This document shows positions 34,101 to 42,713 of a stretch of DNA of 64,000 bases, in pieces. Numbering within the stretch: the stretch's first letter is position 1; each line of letters begins with the position of its first letter. Below the pieces are notes generated by a model. That model had not been told where the DNA came from. It saw nothing but the letters and a program-made list of their open reading frames with translations, and ran no database searches. The DNA lies in NCBI RefSeq assembly GCF_000331005.1, contig NZ_AEJB01000208.1:1-64000 (forward strand). Reading direction: 5' to 3'. The stretch comes from Streptomyces turgidiscabies Car8 (GTDB lineage Bacteria > Actinomycetota > Actinomycetes > Streptomycetales > Streptomycetaceae). A program made the translations under genes and the position numbers.

Positions 34101-35120
34101 GACTACCGGTCCGCGGTGGACCTCGCCCGTGAGGCGCACGACGGGTTCAGCGAGATCTTCCACGAGTCCCACCCCAGGACTCTCAACGCGGCCAACAACC
34201 TCGCCCTCGCCCTGCGCATGGTGGGCCGCTACGGCGAGGCCCGCGACCTGGACCAGGAGACGCTCGACCGGCGCCAGCGGGTACTGGGGCCGGAGCATCC
34301 CTACACGCTGGCCTCGGCCGAGGGGCTGGGCCGCGACCTGCGCGAGGTCGGCCGGTACGCGGAGTCGGTGGCGGTGCTGTCACAGGCGTACGACACGCAC
34401 AAGCGGATCCTCGGCAAGGAGTTCCCGGGCACCCTGCGGTGCGCCAAGTCCCTTGCCGTGTCGCTGCGTCGGGCCGGGCAGTTCGAGGACGCCAGGCGGC
34501 TGACGTCGGCGACGCAGGACCAGTACCGGAGCCAGTACAAGGAGCCGACGCCGGACTCGCTGGCCTGCGACCTGAACATGGCGGCCGACCTGTTCGCGGC
34601 CGACGACCGGGAGCGGGCCCGCGAGGTCGCCCGGGAGGCGCTGGCCAGGTACATGGAGGTACCGGGCGAGGCACACCCCTACACCCAGGCCGCGTTCAAC
34701 AACCTCGGTATCTACCACTGGGGTTGCGGTGACACGGAGAAGGCGGACACGGTGTTCCGGCAGGTGCTGCGGCGTATGGGCGAGGTGCTGGGCCCGCAGC
34801 ACCCGCACTCCCTGTTCTGCGGGGTCAACTACGCCAACGTACTGGCCGGCCAGGGCCGTCTCGACGAGGCCCGGGAGCTGGAGGAGAACGCTGTGGTCAC
34901 CCTGCGCCAGGTACTGGGCCCGCATCACCCGGAGACCCTGGCCGTGGTCGCCAACTCCGCGCTGACACTGAGCGAGTTGGGCCACGAGGCGGAGGCGGAG
35001 CGGCGGCACGGCGAGGCGCTGACGGAGCTGCGGATGCTGCTCGGCGACGAGAACGGGATCACCCGGTTCGCCCACAGCAGGCGGCGGGTGTACCGGGACC
35101 TGGAGCCGCTGGCGGTGTGA
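31185..35120 (+). CDS. fxsT: FxsT: ParA-TIR-NB-ARC-TPR (NLR-like) protein of the Fxs system
   Basis: A 1311-residue signal-transduction ATPase. Residues 1-310 are a ParA/MinD-like domain with an intact deviant Walker A KGGTGRT (16-22), VLAVDWDLEAPGLHRFF and DYVLIDSRTGLSDNAD. Residues about 345-465 are TIR-like (NVVVAYSAENRMWADWVESLL, VVLVSTAFQKSRYADAVWRTL). An NB-ARC module follows with P-loop FGLGGVGKTQVAL (about 525-535), WLLVFDNADDP and ILITSRNQAW, then LPLAVEQAAAWLAE. The C-terminal 450 residues are TPRs of the LGxxHPxT type. This is the layout of plant and bacterial NLR sensors. The ATG follows GGAGGAG and overlaps fxsC. It may sense the modified FxsA peptide or an invader and signal through FxsC; this is inference. 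Confidence 0.9.
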   Translation: MNAVQNGRIITFYSYKGGTGRTMALANTAWILAANGKRVLAVDWDLEAPGLHRFFHPFLEPNALVATTGVINIIHDFAWAATTGPQRSGDWQDDYANVEQHAISLTPERFGLSFKDGGSLDFLSAGRQDRAYSATVSSLEWDNFYDRLGGGAFLKALRTNMKKSYDYVLIDSRTGLSDNADICTMQMPDVLVDCFTLSDQSLDGGAAVARSVEDGSLPHPIRVLPVPMRIDEGEKDKVDAGRALARLRFQGLPKGLKGEKLGPDEQTAYWGSVEIPYRPYYAYEETLATFGDAKGDPKSLLSAFERLTQVITDGDVTSLPPIPEPVRLRCRDAYLRRRPLTSAANVVVAYSAENRMWADWVESLLKRVGCNVVTHDISGGPVERVDPATRTVVLVSTAFQKSRYADAVWRTLTDSGMDSPPGTTVPLRVDEVRLPETYLDHNPVDLHRFDETQCAAAVLRALGLPGQAPEAGPHAARFPGNTPAYLSAPQRNNTFTGRDVILERIRDQLGGGVSAGPSQPQVLFGLGGVGKTQVALEYVHRFMGDYDLVWWTSAEHEDDVVASLAELGTRIGAPGRDDITMASKEARQMLSRGTPTNRWLLVFDNADDPAALTPYFPTGGSGHILITSRNQAWAQQGSAQLVDVFLREESVEHLTRRARGLTPEAADQVALAVGDLPLAVEQAAAWLAETATPVETYLRQLAEQTTDVLDLNQPADYPKTVAATWNVSISRLKERSPASVRLLQLCAFLAPEPISSDLLYSKEMIDALKPYDPALQEPLLLGRVVQEIGRFALAKVDQVSNSIQVHRLVQAVIRAQLTQEEQRHARHVVHTVLAGARPDGDEPIDDPESWPRFGVIWPHLTASDARNCTESETRRLLIDRVRYYWKRGDFPNAQKRAEDLLDHWKPLRGEDDVQYLYLRCQLANVLRSQGRYIEARDIDTELLDRQRRVLGATHPHTYVTTSSLASDLAALGDYRSAVDLAREAHDGFSEIFHESHPRTLNAANNLALALRMVGRYGEARDLDQETLDRRQRVLGPEHPYTLASAEGLGRDLREVGRYAESVAVLSQAYDTHKRILGKEFPGTLRCAKSLAVSLRRAGQFEDARRLTSATQDQYRSQYKEPTPDSLACDLNMAADLFAADDRERAREVAREALARYMEVPGEAHPYTQAAFNNLGIYHWGCGDTEKADTVFRQVLRRMGEVLGPQHPHSLFCGVNYANVLAGQGRLDEARELEENAVVTLRQVLGPHHPETLAVVANSALTLSELGHEAEAERRHGEALTELRMLLGDENGITRFAHSRRRVYRDLEPLAV

Positions 35121-35374
35121 GGCGGGGTGTGGGGCGCGGTGAGGTACGGGGCGTCGGCGTCGGCCGGCCGCCCCAGTCGGCCAGGGCTGGGGCTGGGGTC
35201 TGTCGTCAGATTCCGGTCGTCCGGCCGGAGGGCCGGGCCTGGCGCCCGCCGCGGCGACGGCTGATGTCCGAATGGGCGCGTGCTCTCGGCGTGCCGGGCG
35301 CGGGCCCTCGTACCGGTATGCGGCGAGTGGGCGTGCGTGGCGTCGCCGGGCAGGCGGTAATTCGACGGCAGGCC

Positions 35375-36256
35375 TCAGGGCTGAGCCGTGTCCGCGAGCA
35401 GCCAGTTGAGGGCGGTCGGCAGTGCGCGCAGGGAGGCGAAGTGGGCCGCCGCCGGTTCCAGGACGGCTGTGACGCGCGGGATACGGGCCGCCAGCCAGGA
35501 GGAGTGCGAGGCGGGCGAGAAGACGTCCAGCCCGCCGTGCCACAACAGCACCGGCACATCGATCTGCGCCGGGTCGAATCCCCACGGGCCGGTCAGCGCG
35601 AGGGCGTCGTCGATCCAGCCGTACGGTGAAGTGCGCAGCGCCTCAAGGTAGTTGCGCAGAAGCATCGAGCGGATGGAGTTGTCGGAGACGATCATCCGGT
35701 CGTCGTCGGTGAGTTCCGTGCGCAGTTCCTCGAGGAGCTTCGCCGGATCGCTGCGGATGGCCGCCGACCGCGGGATCAGCCGGGCCGCGAACCGCTCCGG
35801 ATCGGTGAAAGCCGTCCTGAACTCGTTGACGTTGGAGGGCGCCATGCCGGCGAACCAGTCGAGCCCCTCCGCGTTCCTCGGCGCGAGCCCGACCAGCGCG
35901 GCGGCCCGGGTCACCCGGTCCGGCAGCAGGGCGGCGCAGGCGAGGGCGTGCGGGGCGCCGCCGGATCGCCCGGCCACCGCGAACCGGTCGATCCCGAGGG
36001 CGTCGGCGACCACGGAGACGTCGTTCACCACGTCGACGATCCGGCGCCCCGCCTTGCGGTCCGAACCGCCGTATCCGGGACGGTCGTAGCTGATGAGGCA
36101 GGCGCCGCGCTGATACAGGAACATCGCACGGGGCCTGGGGCCGACCCGGCTGCCGGGTGTGCCGTGCAGGAGGAACACGGGGTGTCCGTTCGGGTCTCCC
36201 GAGATCTCGACCCGTAGGCGCCGCCCGTCCGCGGTCCGCACATGGTCCGCCACCAC
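35375..36256 (-). CDS. Alpha/beta hydrolase
   Basis: A 293-residue alpha/beta hydrolase. It has the oxyanion motif LLHGTPGSR, the nucleophile elbow VAGRSGGAPHA (S98), the acid region VLLWHGGLDVFSP and a C-terminal catalytic histidine in EPAAAHFASL. No signal peptide is present. GTG at 36256 follows AGGGGGAGGGGGAC; GTG 36253 is adjacent. The enzyme class could be esterase, haloalkane-type or lactone hydrolase; the substrate is not evident. It converges with fxsT across a 254-bp gap in which I saw no gene, and is divergent from corA. Confidence 0.85.
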   Translation of the reverse strand: MVADHVRTADGRRLRVEISGDPNGHPVFLLHGTPGSRVGPRPRAMFLYQRGACLISYDRPGYGGSDRKAGRRIVDVVNDVSVVADALGIDRFAVAGRSGGAPHALACAALLPDRVTRAAALVGLAPRNAEGLDWFAGMAPSNVNEFRTAFTDPERFAARLIPRSAAIRSDPAKLLEELRTELTDDDRMIVSDNSIRSMLLRNYLEALRTSPYGWIDDALALTGPWGFDPAQIDVPVLLWHGGLDVFSPASHSSWLAARIPRVTAVLEPAAAHFASLRALPTALNWLLADTAQP

Positions 36257-36511
36257 CGCCGCGTCCCCCTCCCCCTGGCCGACTCACTCGACCGGGACCA
36301 CGCTGCCCGATCCCTGCCCGGATGCACAGAGGGCGAAACGGGTATGTCCGGCACGTGACGTTCGAGCGCGGGGCGCCCAGACCGGCCGGCCCACCCCTCC
36401 CCCGGCTGTTTCCGGAGCCACCGGGAGGCCGGGTCGCTCCCCCGGCCGCCCCCTGACCTCCCCCTTACCCCCACCTGGCACACTGTCCGCACCCGGAGAA
36501 GGAGCAACCGC

Positions 36512-37609
36512 ATGTCGATGGTCGGCAGCCTGCGCAAAGTGGCCCGCCTGGCTCGGCGTGGGCGGCGGCGGGTGGATCTCAGTCACCCCGCCCGGTCACC
36601 GCTCGGCTCGACCGTCGTCAACTGCGTGATCTACCGCGAGGGTGTACGCCAGCCCACCGCGCCCACCGTCGAGGAGTCCGTCGCCCGCGTCCGCAAGCAC
36701 AACCGCGGCTTCGTCTGGCTCGGTCTGCACGAGCCCTCCGCGACGGAGTTCGCCCGCGTCGCCGAACTGTTCGGGCTGCACCCGCTCGCCGTCGAGGACG
36801 CGGTCCAGGCCCACCAGCGCCCCAAGGTGGAGCGGTACGGCGATGTCCTGTTCGCCGTGTTCAAGACGGTCTGCTACGTCGAGCACGAGGAGCTCACCGC
36901 GACCAGCGAGGTCGTCACCACCGGCGAGATCATGGTCTTCACCGGCCCCGACTTCGTCGTCACCGTCCGGCACGGCAGGCACGGCTCCCTCGGGCCCCTG
37001 CGCGAGGAGCTGGAGTCCGACCCGGAGCAGCTCGGCAGGGGCCCGGCCGCGGTGCTGCACGCCATCGCCGACCATGTCGTCGACGACTACCTGAACGTCA
37101 CGGACTCCTTCCAGGACGACCTCGACCAGGTCGAGTCGGACGTGTTCTCCCCGCAGAGCCCGCGCACCGCCGACGCCGGCCGTATCTACCAGCTCAAGCG
37201 TGAACTCCTCGAACTGAAGCGGGCGGTGGTCCCTGTCGGCCGCCCCCTCCAGCAGCTGGCCAGTGAGCCGATGCCGTCCGTCGAGCCGGCGATACAGGCC
37301 TACTTCCGGGACGTGTCCGACCATCTGATCCGCGCCACCGAGCAGATCCACGCCTTCGACGCCCTGCTCGACTCGATCCTCCAGGCCCACCTCGCGCAGG
37401 TCACCGTCGGCCAGAACGAGGACATGCGGAAGATCACCGCGTGGGCCGCGATCGTCGCCGTACCGACCATGGTCTGCGGGATCTACGGCATGAACTTCCA
37501 GCACATGCCCGAACTGCACTGGCGCTACGGCTACCCGCTCGTCCTCGGCGTCATCGCCGCCGCCTGCTTCTTCGTCCACCGCGGTTTCAAACGCAACGGC
37601 TGGCTGTGA
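36512..37609 (+). CDS. corA: Magnesium/cobalt transporter CorA
   Basis: A 365-residue CorA-type Mg2+ channel. A long N-terminal cytoplasmic domain contains GFVWLGLHEPSATEFARVAELFGLHPLAVEDAVQAHQRPKVERYGD. The stalk helix is rich in charged residues (LRLKRELLELKRAVV-type; QLKRELLELKRAVVPVGRPL). Two C-terminal transmembrane segments flank the signature loop YGMNFQHMPELHW, whose GMN motif (near residue 326) is the ion selectivity filter. The ATG follows AAGGAG. It is a typical length and appears intact. Confidence 0.95.
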   Translation: MSMVGSLRKVARLARRGRRRVDLSHPARSPLGSTVVNCVIYREGVRQPTAPTVEESVARVRKHNRGFVWLGLHEPSATEFARVAELFGLHPLAVEDAVQAHQRPKVERYGDVLFAVFKTVCYVEHEELTATSEVVTTGEIMVFTGPDFVVTVRHGRHGSLGPLREELESDPEQLGRGPAAVLHAIADHVVDDYLNVTDSFQDDLDQVESDVFSPQSPRTADAGRIYQLKRELLELKRAVVPVGRPLQQLASEPMPSVEPAIQAYFRDVSDHLIRATEQIHAFDALLDSILQAHLAQVTVGQNEDMRKITAWAAIVAVPTMVCGIYGMNFQHMPELHWRYGYPLVLGVIAAACFFVHRGFKRNGWL

Positions 37610-37682
37610 ACACGGCCCACCGCTCGCCCGTACCTTCTGTCGAGTCGTACGTCCGCCGTACCACCCGACCTGGAGCAGCGCA

Positions 37683-38168
37683 GTGTCCCAGCAGCACCCC
37701 CGGCGACCGTCCTCCCGAAGGGCCGTCGCGCTCGCCGCGCTTCTGACGGCCGTCGCCCTCCCCCTGACCACCGCCTGCACGGCGGGCTCCGATTCGGACA
37801 GCGACTCCGGGAAGAAGGCGTCGCCGTCCGCGTCGGAGTCCATGCCGCCCGCCCCCGTGGCGGCCGTGGTCGCGCCGGCCAAGGTCGAGGTGATCGCCAA
37901 GCTGACCGGCTGCGAGGTGACGATCCGCACCGACGCGAAGGAACTGCGCGAGGGCGTCTGCCACACCGCCGACGGCGACTACCTGATCACGACGTTCCCC
38001 GAGGAGAAGTACAAGCTCATCTGGCTCGACAGCGCGGCCATCTACGGCGGCAAGTACCTGGTCGGCAACAAGTGGGTCATCAGCGCGCCCCCGAAACTCC
38101 AGGAGTCCCTGCGCCAGAAGGTCGGCGGCACCTTCGAGGACCTCAACGACCACGACGCCCAGAACTAG
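37683..38168 (+). CDS. Putative secreted lipoprotein
   Basis: A 161-residue exported protein. The signal peptide contains AVALAALLTAVALPL and a lipobox LTTAC, so the mature N-terminal Cys (residue 32) should be lipidated. An acidic/Ser linker (SDSDSDSGKKASPSASES) precedes a small domain of about 100 residues with two cysteines (GCEVTIRTDAKELREGVCH) that probably form a disulphide. No family was recognised. GTG is the start. It is on the same strand as corA, 73 bp downstream, and converges with another lipoprotein gene. Confidence 0.78.
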   Translation: MSQQHPRRPSSRRAVALAALLTAVALPLTTACTAGSDSDSDSGKKASPSASESMPPAPVAAVVAPAKVEVIAKLTGCEVTIRTDAKELREGVCHTADGDYLITTFPEEKYKLIWLDSAAIYGGKYLVGNKWVISAPPKLQESLRQKVGGTFEDLNDHDAQN

Positions 38169-38174
38169 CTGCAG

Positions 38175-38693
38175 CTAGGACTTCTTCCCTGCTGCCGCCG
38201 ACTGCGGCTCGTAGTCGGTGATGACGTACGCCTCCTCGTCGTCGGCCGCGTTCTCCTCCGGGTCCAGGGTGATCCGGACGGGGTGGCCGTCGGGCGCGTA
38301 CTCTGCCTCCGCAGTGTCCGCGCCCTCGTCGTGGGCCCGGGCCAGCTGGTCCAGGAGCCCGCCGATGGTGGGCACCTCTTCGGGCGCGCGCCGCACCGCG
38401 CCCCGCCCGCTCTCGTCGAGCCCGACCACCTTGGCGACCTTCCCGTCCCGCACCGTCACCCGGAACGTGCCGACGAGGCTGCGCTCCCCCTCGCTCGACG
38501 TCAGCGTGTAGGCGTACGAGGCGGGCTCCTTCCAGGACTCCGCGAACGACGAGAACGAGGAGGAGGGGGCGGGCGAGACCGCCGACGAGCTCCGCCCCGG
38601 CTCCGAGGCCCCGGCATCCTTCTCACAGCCGACGACCGTGCACAGCAGTCCCCCGACCAGCACGACGGACGACAGCAATCGGACCGAAGCCAT
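38175..38693 (-). CDS. Putative lipoprotein (DUF6174-like)
   Basis: A 172-residue exported protein. The signal sequence MASVRLLSSVVLVGGLLCTVVGCEKD carries a lipobox VVGC. A Ser-rich linker leads into a domain reading ESWKEPASYAYTLTSSEGERSLVGTFRVTVRDGKVAKVVGLDESG. This beta-strand pattern, with 'SYAYTL...FRVTVRDGKV', resembles DUF6174 proteins. The ATG at 38693 follows AGGGGGAT; an upstream ATG at 38711 would put the basic region further in. Function unknown. Confidence 0.75.
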   Translation of the reverse strand: MASVRLLSSVVLVGGLLCTVVGCEKDAGASEPGRSSSAVSPAPSSSFSSFAESWKEPASYAYTLTSSEGERSLVGTFRVTVRDGKVAKVVGLDESGRGAVRRAPEEVPTIGGLLDQLARAHDEGADTAEAEYAPDGHPVRITLDPEENAADDEEAYVITDYEPQSAAAGKKS

Positions 38694-38782
38694 GGTGATC
38701 CCCCTGAACAAACGAACGAGTCCCGACTACCGCTACGACGCGTATTCACCGGGAAACGTTCATCGGAGCACCGAAAGCTCTC

Positions 38783-39538
38783 TCAGGCCGCGCGCTCCTG
38801 CCCTGCCGCTGCCGGGTCCGCCGTCACCCCGGCGATCCGCGCGAGGAAGGCGTCCACGAGGTCGTACGCCCGCTGCCGTGACTCCTCGTGCCGGGCGCGG
38901 GTCTCGGCGAGCAACTGTTCCGGGTCCTCACCGTGCGCCCTGGCCTCGGCCCGGCCGCCGGCGTCCAGCCACTGGAGCAGGGTCTCCTCGTCGAGCTCGG
39001 GATGGAACTGCACCCCGAGCGCCCGTCCGGCCCGGAAAGCCTGCGGACCGACCGCGCTACGGGCCAGCTCCACAGCGCCGGGCGGGACCGTGAACCGGTC
39101 GAAGTGCCACTGGAACCAGGGACCCGCCGGAATCAGTCCGGGCACGTCCGATTCGACGGCCGTCCAGCCGATCTCCTGCCGGGGCGCCGCCTCGACGCTC
39201 CCCCCGAGGGCGGTGGCGAGCGCCTGCGCCCCGAAGCAGATGCCGAGCACGGGCAGTTCGGCGGCGTACGCGGTGCGCAGCAGCTCCAGTTCGCCGTCGA
39301 TCCAGGGCGCGACCGAGGCCCTGTCGTAGACCGACCAGGGCGCGCCGAGCAGCACGACCAGGTCGTATCCGGCCGGGTCGGGGAAGTCGCACTCCACACC
39401 GGGGCTGTCGTACCGCTCGGCCGGTACGACGAGCAACTCGTCTATCTCATAGCCGAGTTGGGCTATCCGGTCGCCGACGGGACCGGACAGCGAGAGATGG
39501 TCGTGACGTATGACGAGGGCGCGCACGGGGTTCTCCAC
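38783..39538 (-). CDS. Class I glutamine amidotransferase-like protein
   Basis: A 251-residue free-standing GATase1 domain, related to the amidotransferase part of GMP synthase. The nucleophile is C101 in LGICFGAQALATALGG, and the His/Glu pair lies in ALGVQFHPELD (H179, E181), so the triad is complete. It begins ALVIRHDHLSLSGPVGDRIAQLGYE. No synthase partner is adjacent. Such stand-alone proteins release ammonia from glutamine or act as peptidases on gamma-glutamyl compounds; which applies here is unknown. GTG is the start codon. Confidence 0.85.
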   Translation of the reverse strand: MENPVRALVIRHDHLSLSGPVGDRIAQLGYEIDELLVVPAERYDSPGVECDFPDPAGYDLVVLLGAPWSVYDRASVAPWIDGELELLRTAYAAELPVLGICFGAQALATALGGSVEAAPRQEIGWTAVESDVPGLIPAGPWFQWHFDRFTVPPGAVELARSAVGPQAFRAGRALGVQFHPELDEETLLQWLDAGGRAEARAHGEDPEQLLAETRARHEESRQRAYDLVDAFLARIAGVTADPAAAGQERAA

Positions 39539-39591
39539 TTCTGACAGAGCGGGGGCGGGGGCGGGGCGAGGTCACGGCCGGGGGCCGCGGG

Positions 39592-40161
39592 TCAGCGCTT
39601 GGGGCGCCGTCCGCTGCGGCGCGGGGCGGGTTCGGCGCCGTCCAGCAGTTCCAGCCGGCGGTCCTCGCCGTGGGTCTCGACCTGGACGACGATTCTGCGG
39701 AGCGCGTCCGCGGTGGCCCGGCACTCCTCGGCGCTCAGCGGCGCGGCGACGAACGCCTCCTCGTCGTTGAAGTCCGGGAAGAGCGTCCGCATCAGCGTCT
39801 CCCCCTGGTCCGTGAGCCCGAGCAGCACCCGCCGCCCGTCGGACGGGTGCTCGATACGCCGGACCAGCCCACGTGACTCCAGGGTCCGGGCCACGCCGGT
39901 GAGCGTCCCCTTGGAGATCCCGGCCTCCTCCGCCACGAGCCGTGTCTCGGTCTCCCCGGAGATCCAGACGACCCAGAGCACGACGAACCCGGTCCAGGTC
40001 AGATCCGCTCCCCGCAGCACGGAGTTCTCGACATGCTGGCGCACGGCGGAGGCGGCCCGGTGGATGTTCGCGACGACGGCCATCTGGTCGTGCCGGATCG
40101 GGATGTCCCCGAGCTTGGCCTTGACCAGTTGTTCGGTCTCGACGATCGGTCGCTGCGTCAC
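39592..40161 (-). CDS. MarR family transcriptional regulator
   Basis: A 189-residue winged-helix dimeric regulator. It shows ADLTWTGFVVLWVVWISGETETRLVAEEAGISKGTLTGVARTLESRGLVRRIEHPSDGRRVLLGLTDQG, with the wing and the D-x-R signature (SDGRR). The tail is basic (RRSGRRPKR). GTG 40161 is preferred because GGAGGGG lies 8 nt upstream; GTG 40179 would overlap that site. It lies 61 bp downstream of the LLM oxidoreductase gene on the same strand and probably forms an operon with it, repressing it through the dyad at 41185-41202. Confidence 0.9.
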   Translation of the reverse strand: MTQRPIVETEQLVKAKLGDIPIRHDQMAVVANIHRAASAVRQHVENSVLRGADLTWTGFVVLWVVWISGETETRLVAEEAGISKGTLTGVARTLESRGLVRRIEHPSDGRRVLLGLTDQGETLMRTLFPDFNDEEAFVAAPLSAEECRATADALRRIVVQVETHGEDRRLELLDGAEPAPRRSGRRPKR

Positions 40162-40222
40162 CGGCACATCCCCTCCCACGACACCATGTCGTTCGGCACC
40201 AAATTGTACGAACCCGGCCGCC

Positions 40223-41170
40223 TCACACGGCGGACGCTCCCCTCGCGACCCGCCTCATCACCTCGCGGCAGAACGCTCCGACCCCGTCCGGATCATCGGT
40301 GAACTGGGAGGGTTTCACGCAGAACGTCGTGAACCCCAGCTCCATCTGCTCGGGAATCGAGGCGAGCGCCGCCCCGAGGTCGGCGCAGGACCGGTCGTCC
40401 GGGAACTCCACCCGCACCCCGCCGATCATCTCCAGGTCGGACAGATCCCGCCCCGCCTCCTTCATCGCCTCCCCGAGGATCCCCATCTCCTCGGCCGTGG
40501 GCCGCCCCAGCGGATTGAAGGCGTGCCCGTGCCGCACCAGCCGCCGCACCATCGCCGCGTGCATCCCGGCTCCGCCGAAGCACAGGCGGGGCCCGTCCGC
40601 CCGGTACGCCTTGGGCTCGAAGTACACGTTCTCGAACGGGTAGTTCCCGCCCTCGTGGGACACCGGCGACGGCCCCCACAACTTCGCCCAGATCTCCAGG
40701 TGTTCGTCGAGCAGCCGTCCCCGCCGGGTGAAGGGCACCCCGAGCGCGTCGTACTCGTCCCGGCTCCAGCTGACGTTGGGCAGCACCATCAGCCGGCCCT
40801 CGGAGAGCAGGTCGAGCGTGCCCAACTCCCTTGCCAGCAGCAGGGGATGACGCAAGGGGGCGATCACCGCCGACGCGGCCAGCCGGACCCGCTCGGTGAC
40901 CGAGGCGATCGCGCCGAGCAGGATCAGGGAGTTGGGCCAGGGCATGTACGGGTCCTGGTTGCCCGGCAGCGCCCAGTCGCGCGGGTTGCCCATGACACCG
41001 TTCGCGCCGGCGTCGGGGCCGAGCACGATGTGCTCGCTGAGCATCACCGAGTCGAATCCGGCGTCCTCGGCCTCCCGGGCCCAGCGCAGGAGCAGCGGCA
41101 GGTCGACGCGCCCGCCGGTCATGGTCCAGTTCTCACTGAGGACCAGTTGCATACGAGGAGTCGCGGTCAT
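40223..41170 (-). CDS. LLM-class (probably F420-dependent) oxidoreductase
   Basis: A 315-residue luciferase-like TIM-barrel oxidoreductase. Typical segments are LLLRWAREAEDAGFDSVMLSEHIV, ILLGAIASVTERVRLAASAVIAPLRHPLLLARELGTLDLLSEGRLMVLPNVSW, FEPKAYRADGPRLCFGGAG and EEMGILGEAMKEAGRDLS. Actinobacterial proteins of this type generally use coenzyme F420 rather than FMN; no residue decides this here. The ATG follows GAAAGGTG. It is followed by its probable repressor gene (MarR). Substrate unknown. Confidence 0.85.
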   Translation of the reverse strand: MTATPRMQLVLSENWTMTGGRVDLPLLLRWAREAEDAGFDSVMLSEHIVLGPDAGANGVMGNPRDWALPGNQDPYMPWPNSLILLGAIASVTERVRLAASAVIAPLRHPLLLARELGTLDLLSEGRLMVLPNVSWSRDEYDALGVPFTRRGRLLDEHLEIWAKLWGPSPVSHEGGNYPFENVYFEPKAYRADGPRLCFGGAGMHAAMVRRLVRHGHAFNPLGRPTAEEMGILGEAMKEAGRDLSDLEMIGGVRVEFPDDRSCADLGAALASIPEQMELGFTTFCVKPSQFTDDPDGVGAFCREVMRRVARGASAV

Positions 41171-41184
41171 GTCGTACGCACCTT

Positions 41185-41202
41185 TCGTTTGAGGTCAAAC
41201 AA
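41185..41202. promoter_or_regulatory. MarR-type dyad operator
   Basis: TCGTTTGA-GG-TCAAACAA (41185-41202): 8-bp arms, 7 of 8 complementary, 2-bp centre. It lies 15 bp upstream of the LLM oxidoreductase start codon. Size and A/T-rich arms in a GC-rich genome fit a MarR operator. Confidence 0.65.
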
Positions 41203-41333
41203 TAAATCGGTCGGACCTCTACGGCAAGGGGTCAACGGTGTTCGGCGGCGGGCGGAGACTCAGCCGGTGGCGGTCGGAGTCCGGGCGGCCAGGTCGCGGG
41301 AGGCCGGGTCCGGGGCCGGGTGCGAGCTCGGGT

Positions 41334-42374
41334 TCAGGTTCGGGCCGGGTTCGGGCAGCCGCAGGACGTCCGGACGACCAGGTGGGACGGGAAACGGCGG
41401 GTGCGGTCCGTCTCGCCGGGTGACGCCGTGTCCAGGTCCGGATCGAGCGCCATGTCCACCGCCTTGCGGGCCATCCCCTCGCGGTCGGAGGCGACCGTCG
41501 TCAGGGGCGGGTCGGTCATCGCCGCCTCCTTGACGTCGTCGAAGCCCACCACGGCCAGTTCGCCGGGTACGTCGACGCCCAGCTCGCGTGCCGCCCGCAG
41601 CAGGCCGATGGCCTGGTCGTCCGTCGAGCAGAACACGGCGGTCGGCCGGCCGGGGGCGGCGAGCAGGCGCAGTGCGGCCTCGTAGGTGTCGTACCGGTTG
41701 TAGGGGGCTCGGTGGAGGAGGCCCTCGGTGGGGCGGCCGGCGTCCGCCATCGCCTTGCGCCAGCCCTCGACATGGTCGGCGACGGGATCGCCGGCCATGG
41801 GAGCCGACTCGGGGCCGCCCAGGCAGGCCACGGCGGTGTGACCGTGCTGGAGGAGATGCCGGGTGGCCATCCTGGCACCCTCGACATCGTCCGTGACCAC
41901 GGCGAACTTGCGTACGGACGCGGACCGTTCGTGCATCAGCACGACCCGGGTGTCCATGGCGTCGAGCTCCGCGGCGATCCGGTCACCGAGCCCCAGACTC
42001 ACCAGGATCAGCGCCGACACCCGCATCCCCAGAAAGGCGTGCAGGTAATGGATTTCGCGCTCCTCCTGGTAATCGGAGTTACCGACGAGCACCATTTTCC
42101 CCCGGTCGGCGGCGGCGCGTTCCAACGCATGGGTGATTTCCCCGAAAAATGGCTGGCGGGCGTCCGGAACGATCAGCCCCAGCAGGTCCGTACGGCGACT
42201 GGCCATGGCCTGGGCCACCCGGTCGGGGCGGTAGCCGAGTTCCCTCACGGCTTCGAGAACGCGTCGGCGTTTCTCCGCCGAGACGGGCCGGGGGCCATTG
42301 TTGACGACGTAACTGACGACCGCGCTGGAAGTGCCCGCGCGCCTGGCGACGTCGTCGCGTGTCACCTTTGTCAC
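41334..42374 (-). CDS. LacI family transcriptional regulator
   Basis: A 346-residue repressor. The N-terminal HTH and hinge helix read [65 protein letters not shown]. The periplasmic-binding-like core has [83 protein letters not shown] and [23 protein letters not shown] 42374 is the start; no clear ribosome binding site precedes it. No sugar gene adjoins it, so its targets are elsewhere. The palindromes at 57174-57195 and 7901-7933 are LacI-like and could be candidates. Confidence 0.93.
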   Translation of the reverse strand: MTKVTRDDVARRAGTSSAVVSYVVNNGPRPVSAEKRRRVLEAVRELGYRPDRVAQAMASRRTDLLGLIVPDARQPFFGEITHALERAAADRGKMVLVGNSDYQEEREIHYLHAFLGMRVSALILVSLGLGDRIAAELDAMDTRVVLMHERSASVRKFAVVTDDVEGARMATRHLLQHGHTAVACLGGPESAPMAGDPVADHVEGWRKAMADAGRPTEGLLHRAPYNRYDTYEAALRLLAAPGRPTAVFCSTDDQAIGLLRAARELGVDVPGELAVVGFDDVKEAAMTDPPLTTVASDREGMARKAVDMALDPDLDTASPGETDRTRRFPSHLVVRTSCGCPNPART

Positions 42375-42713
42375 CGGGTGAGTCTACGGGCGTCAAATAC
42401 CCTGCTGGAAAAGAACGTTGGCTTTCGGCCAGGGCACCGAAACGGGTTCGCGGGTGCCTCGTGCCGGGCATCGTGAGGACAGGACGGACGGGACGGGACA
42501 GGGTGGGACGGCAGCGGCGCCGGCCCGTCGGGTCGCGTACCGGCCAGGGGGCGTCGACGAGCCGGGCGGAAGAGCTGGTGTGCGGCCTTTTCCCTCGGCA
42601 CCAGGGCCCCTAGCATTCACCTGCCCCACGGGCGGTCACACCCGTACCACCGGGGGCATGTCTCCGGTCCCGCCGTACAGCGCGCGGGGGCGGAGCGGAG
42701 GGGGGACAAGGCC
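42375..42713. other. 339-bp intergenic region between divergent LacI and antiporter genes
   Basis: No gene, hairpin or convincing palindrome was found. It must contain both promoters. The only recognisable signal is GGAGGGGGGACAAGG just before the antiporter ATG. Confidence 0.6.

Noticed and set aside
31089..34298. Long open frame opposite fxsT
   Set aside because: Composition typical of antisense GC-rich reading; it covers the well-supported NB-ARC/TPR gene.
35121..35374. Gene or terminator between fxsT and the hydrolase gene
   Set aside because: No frame with coding features, and only weak GC-rich self-complementarity.
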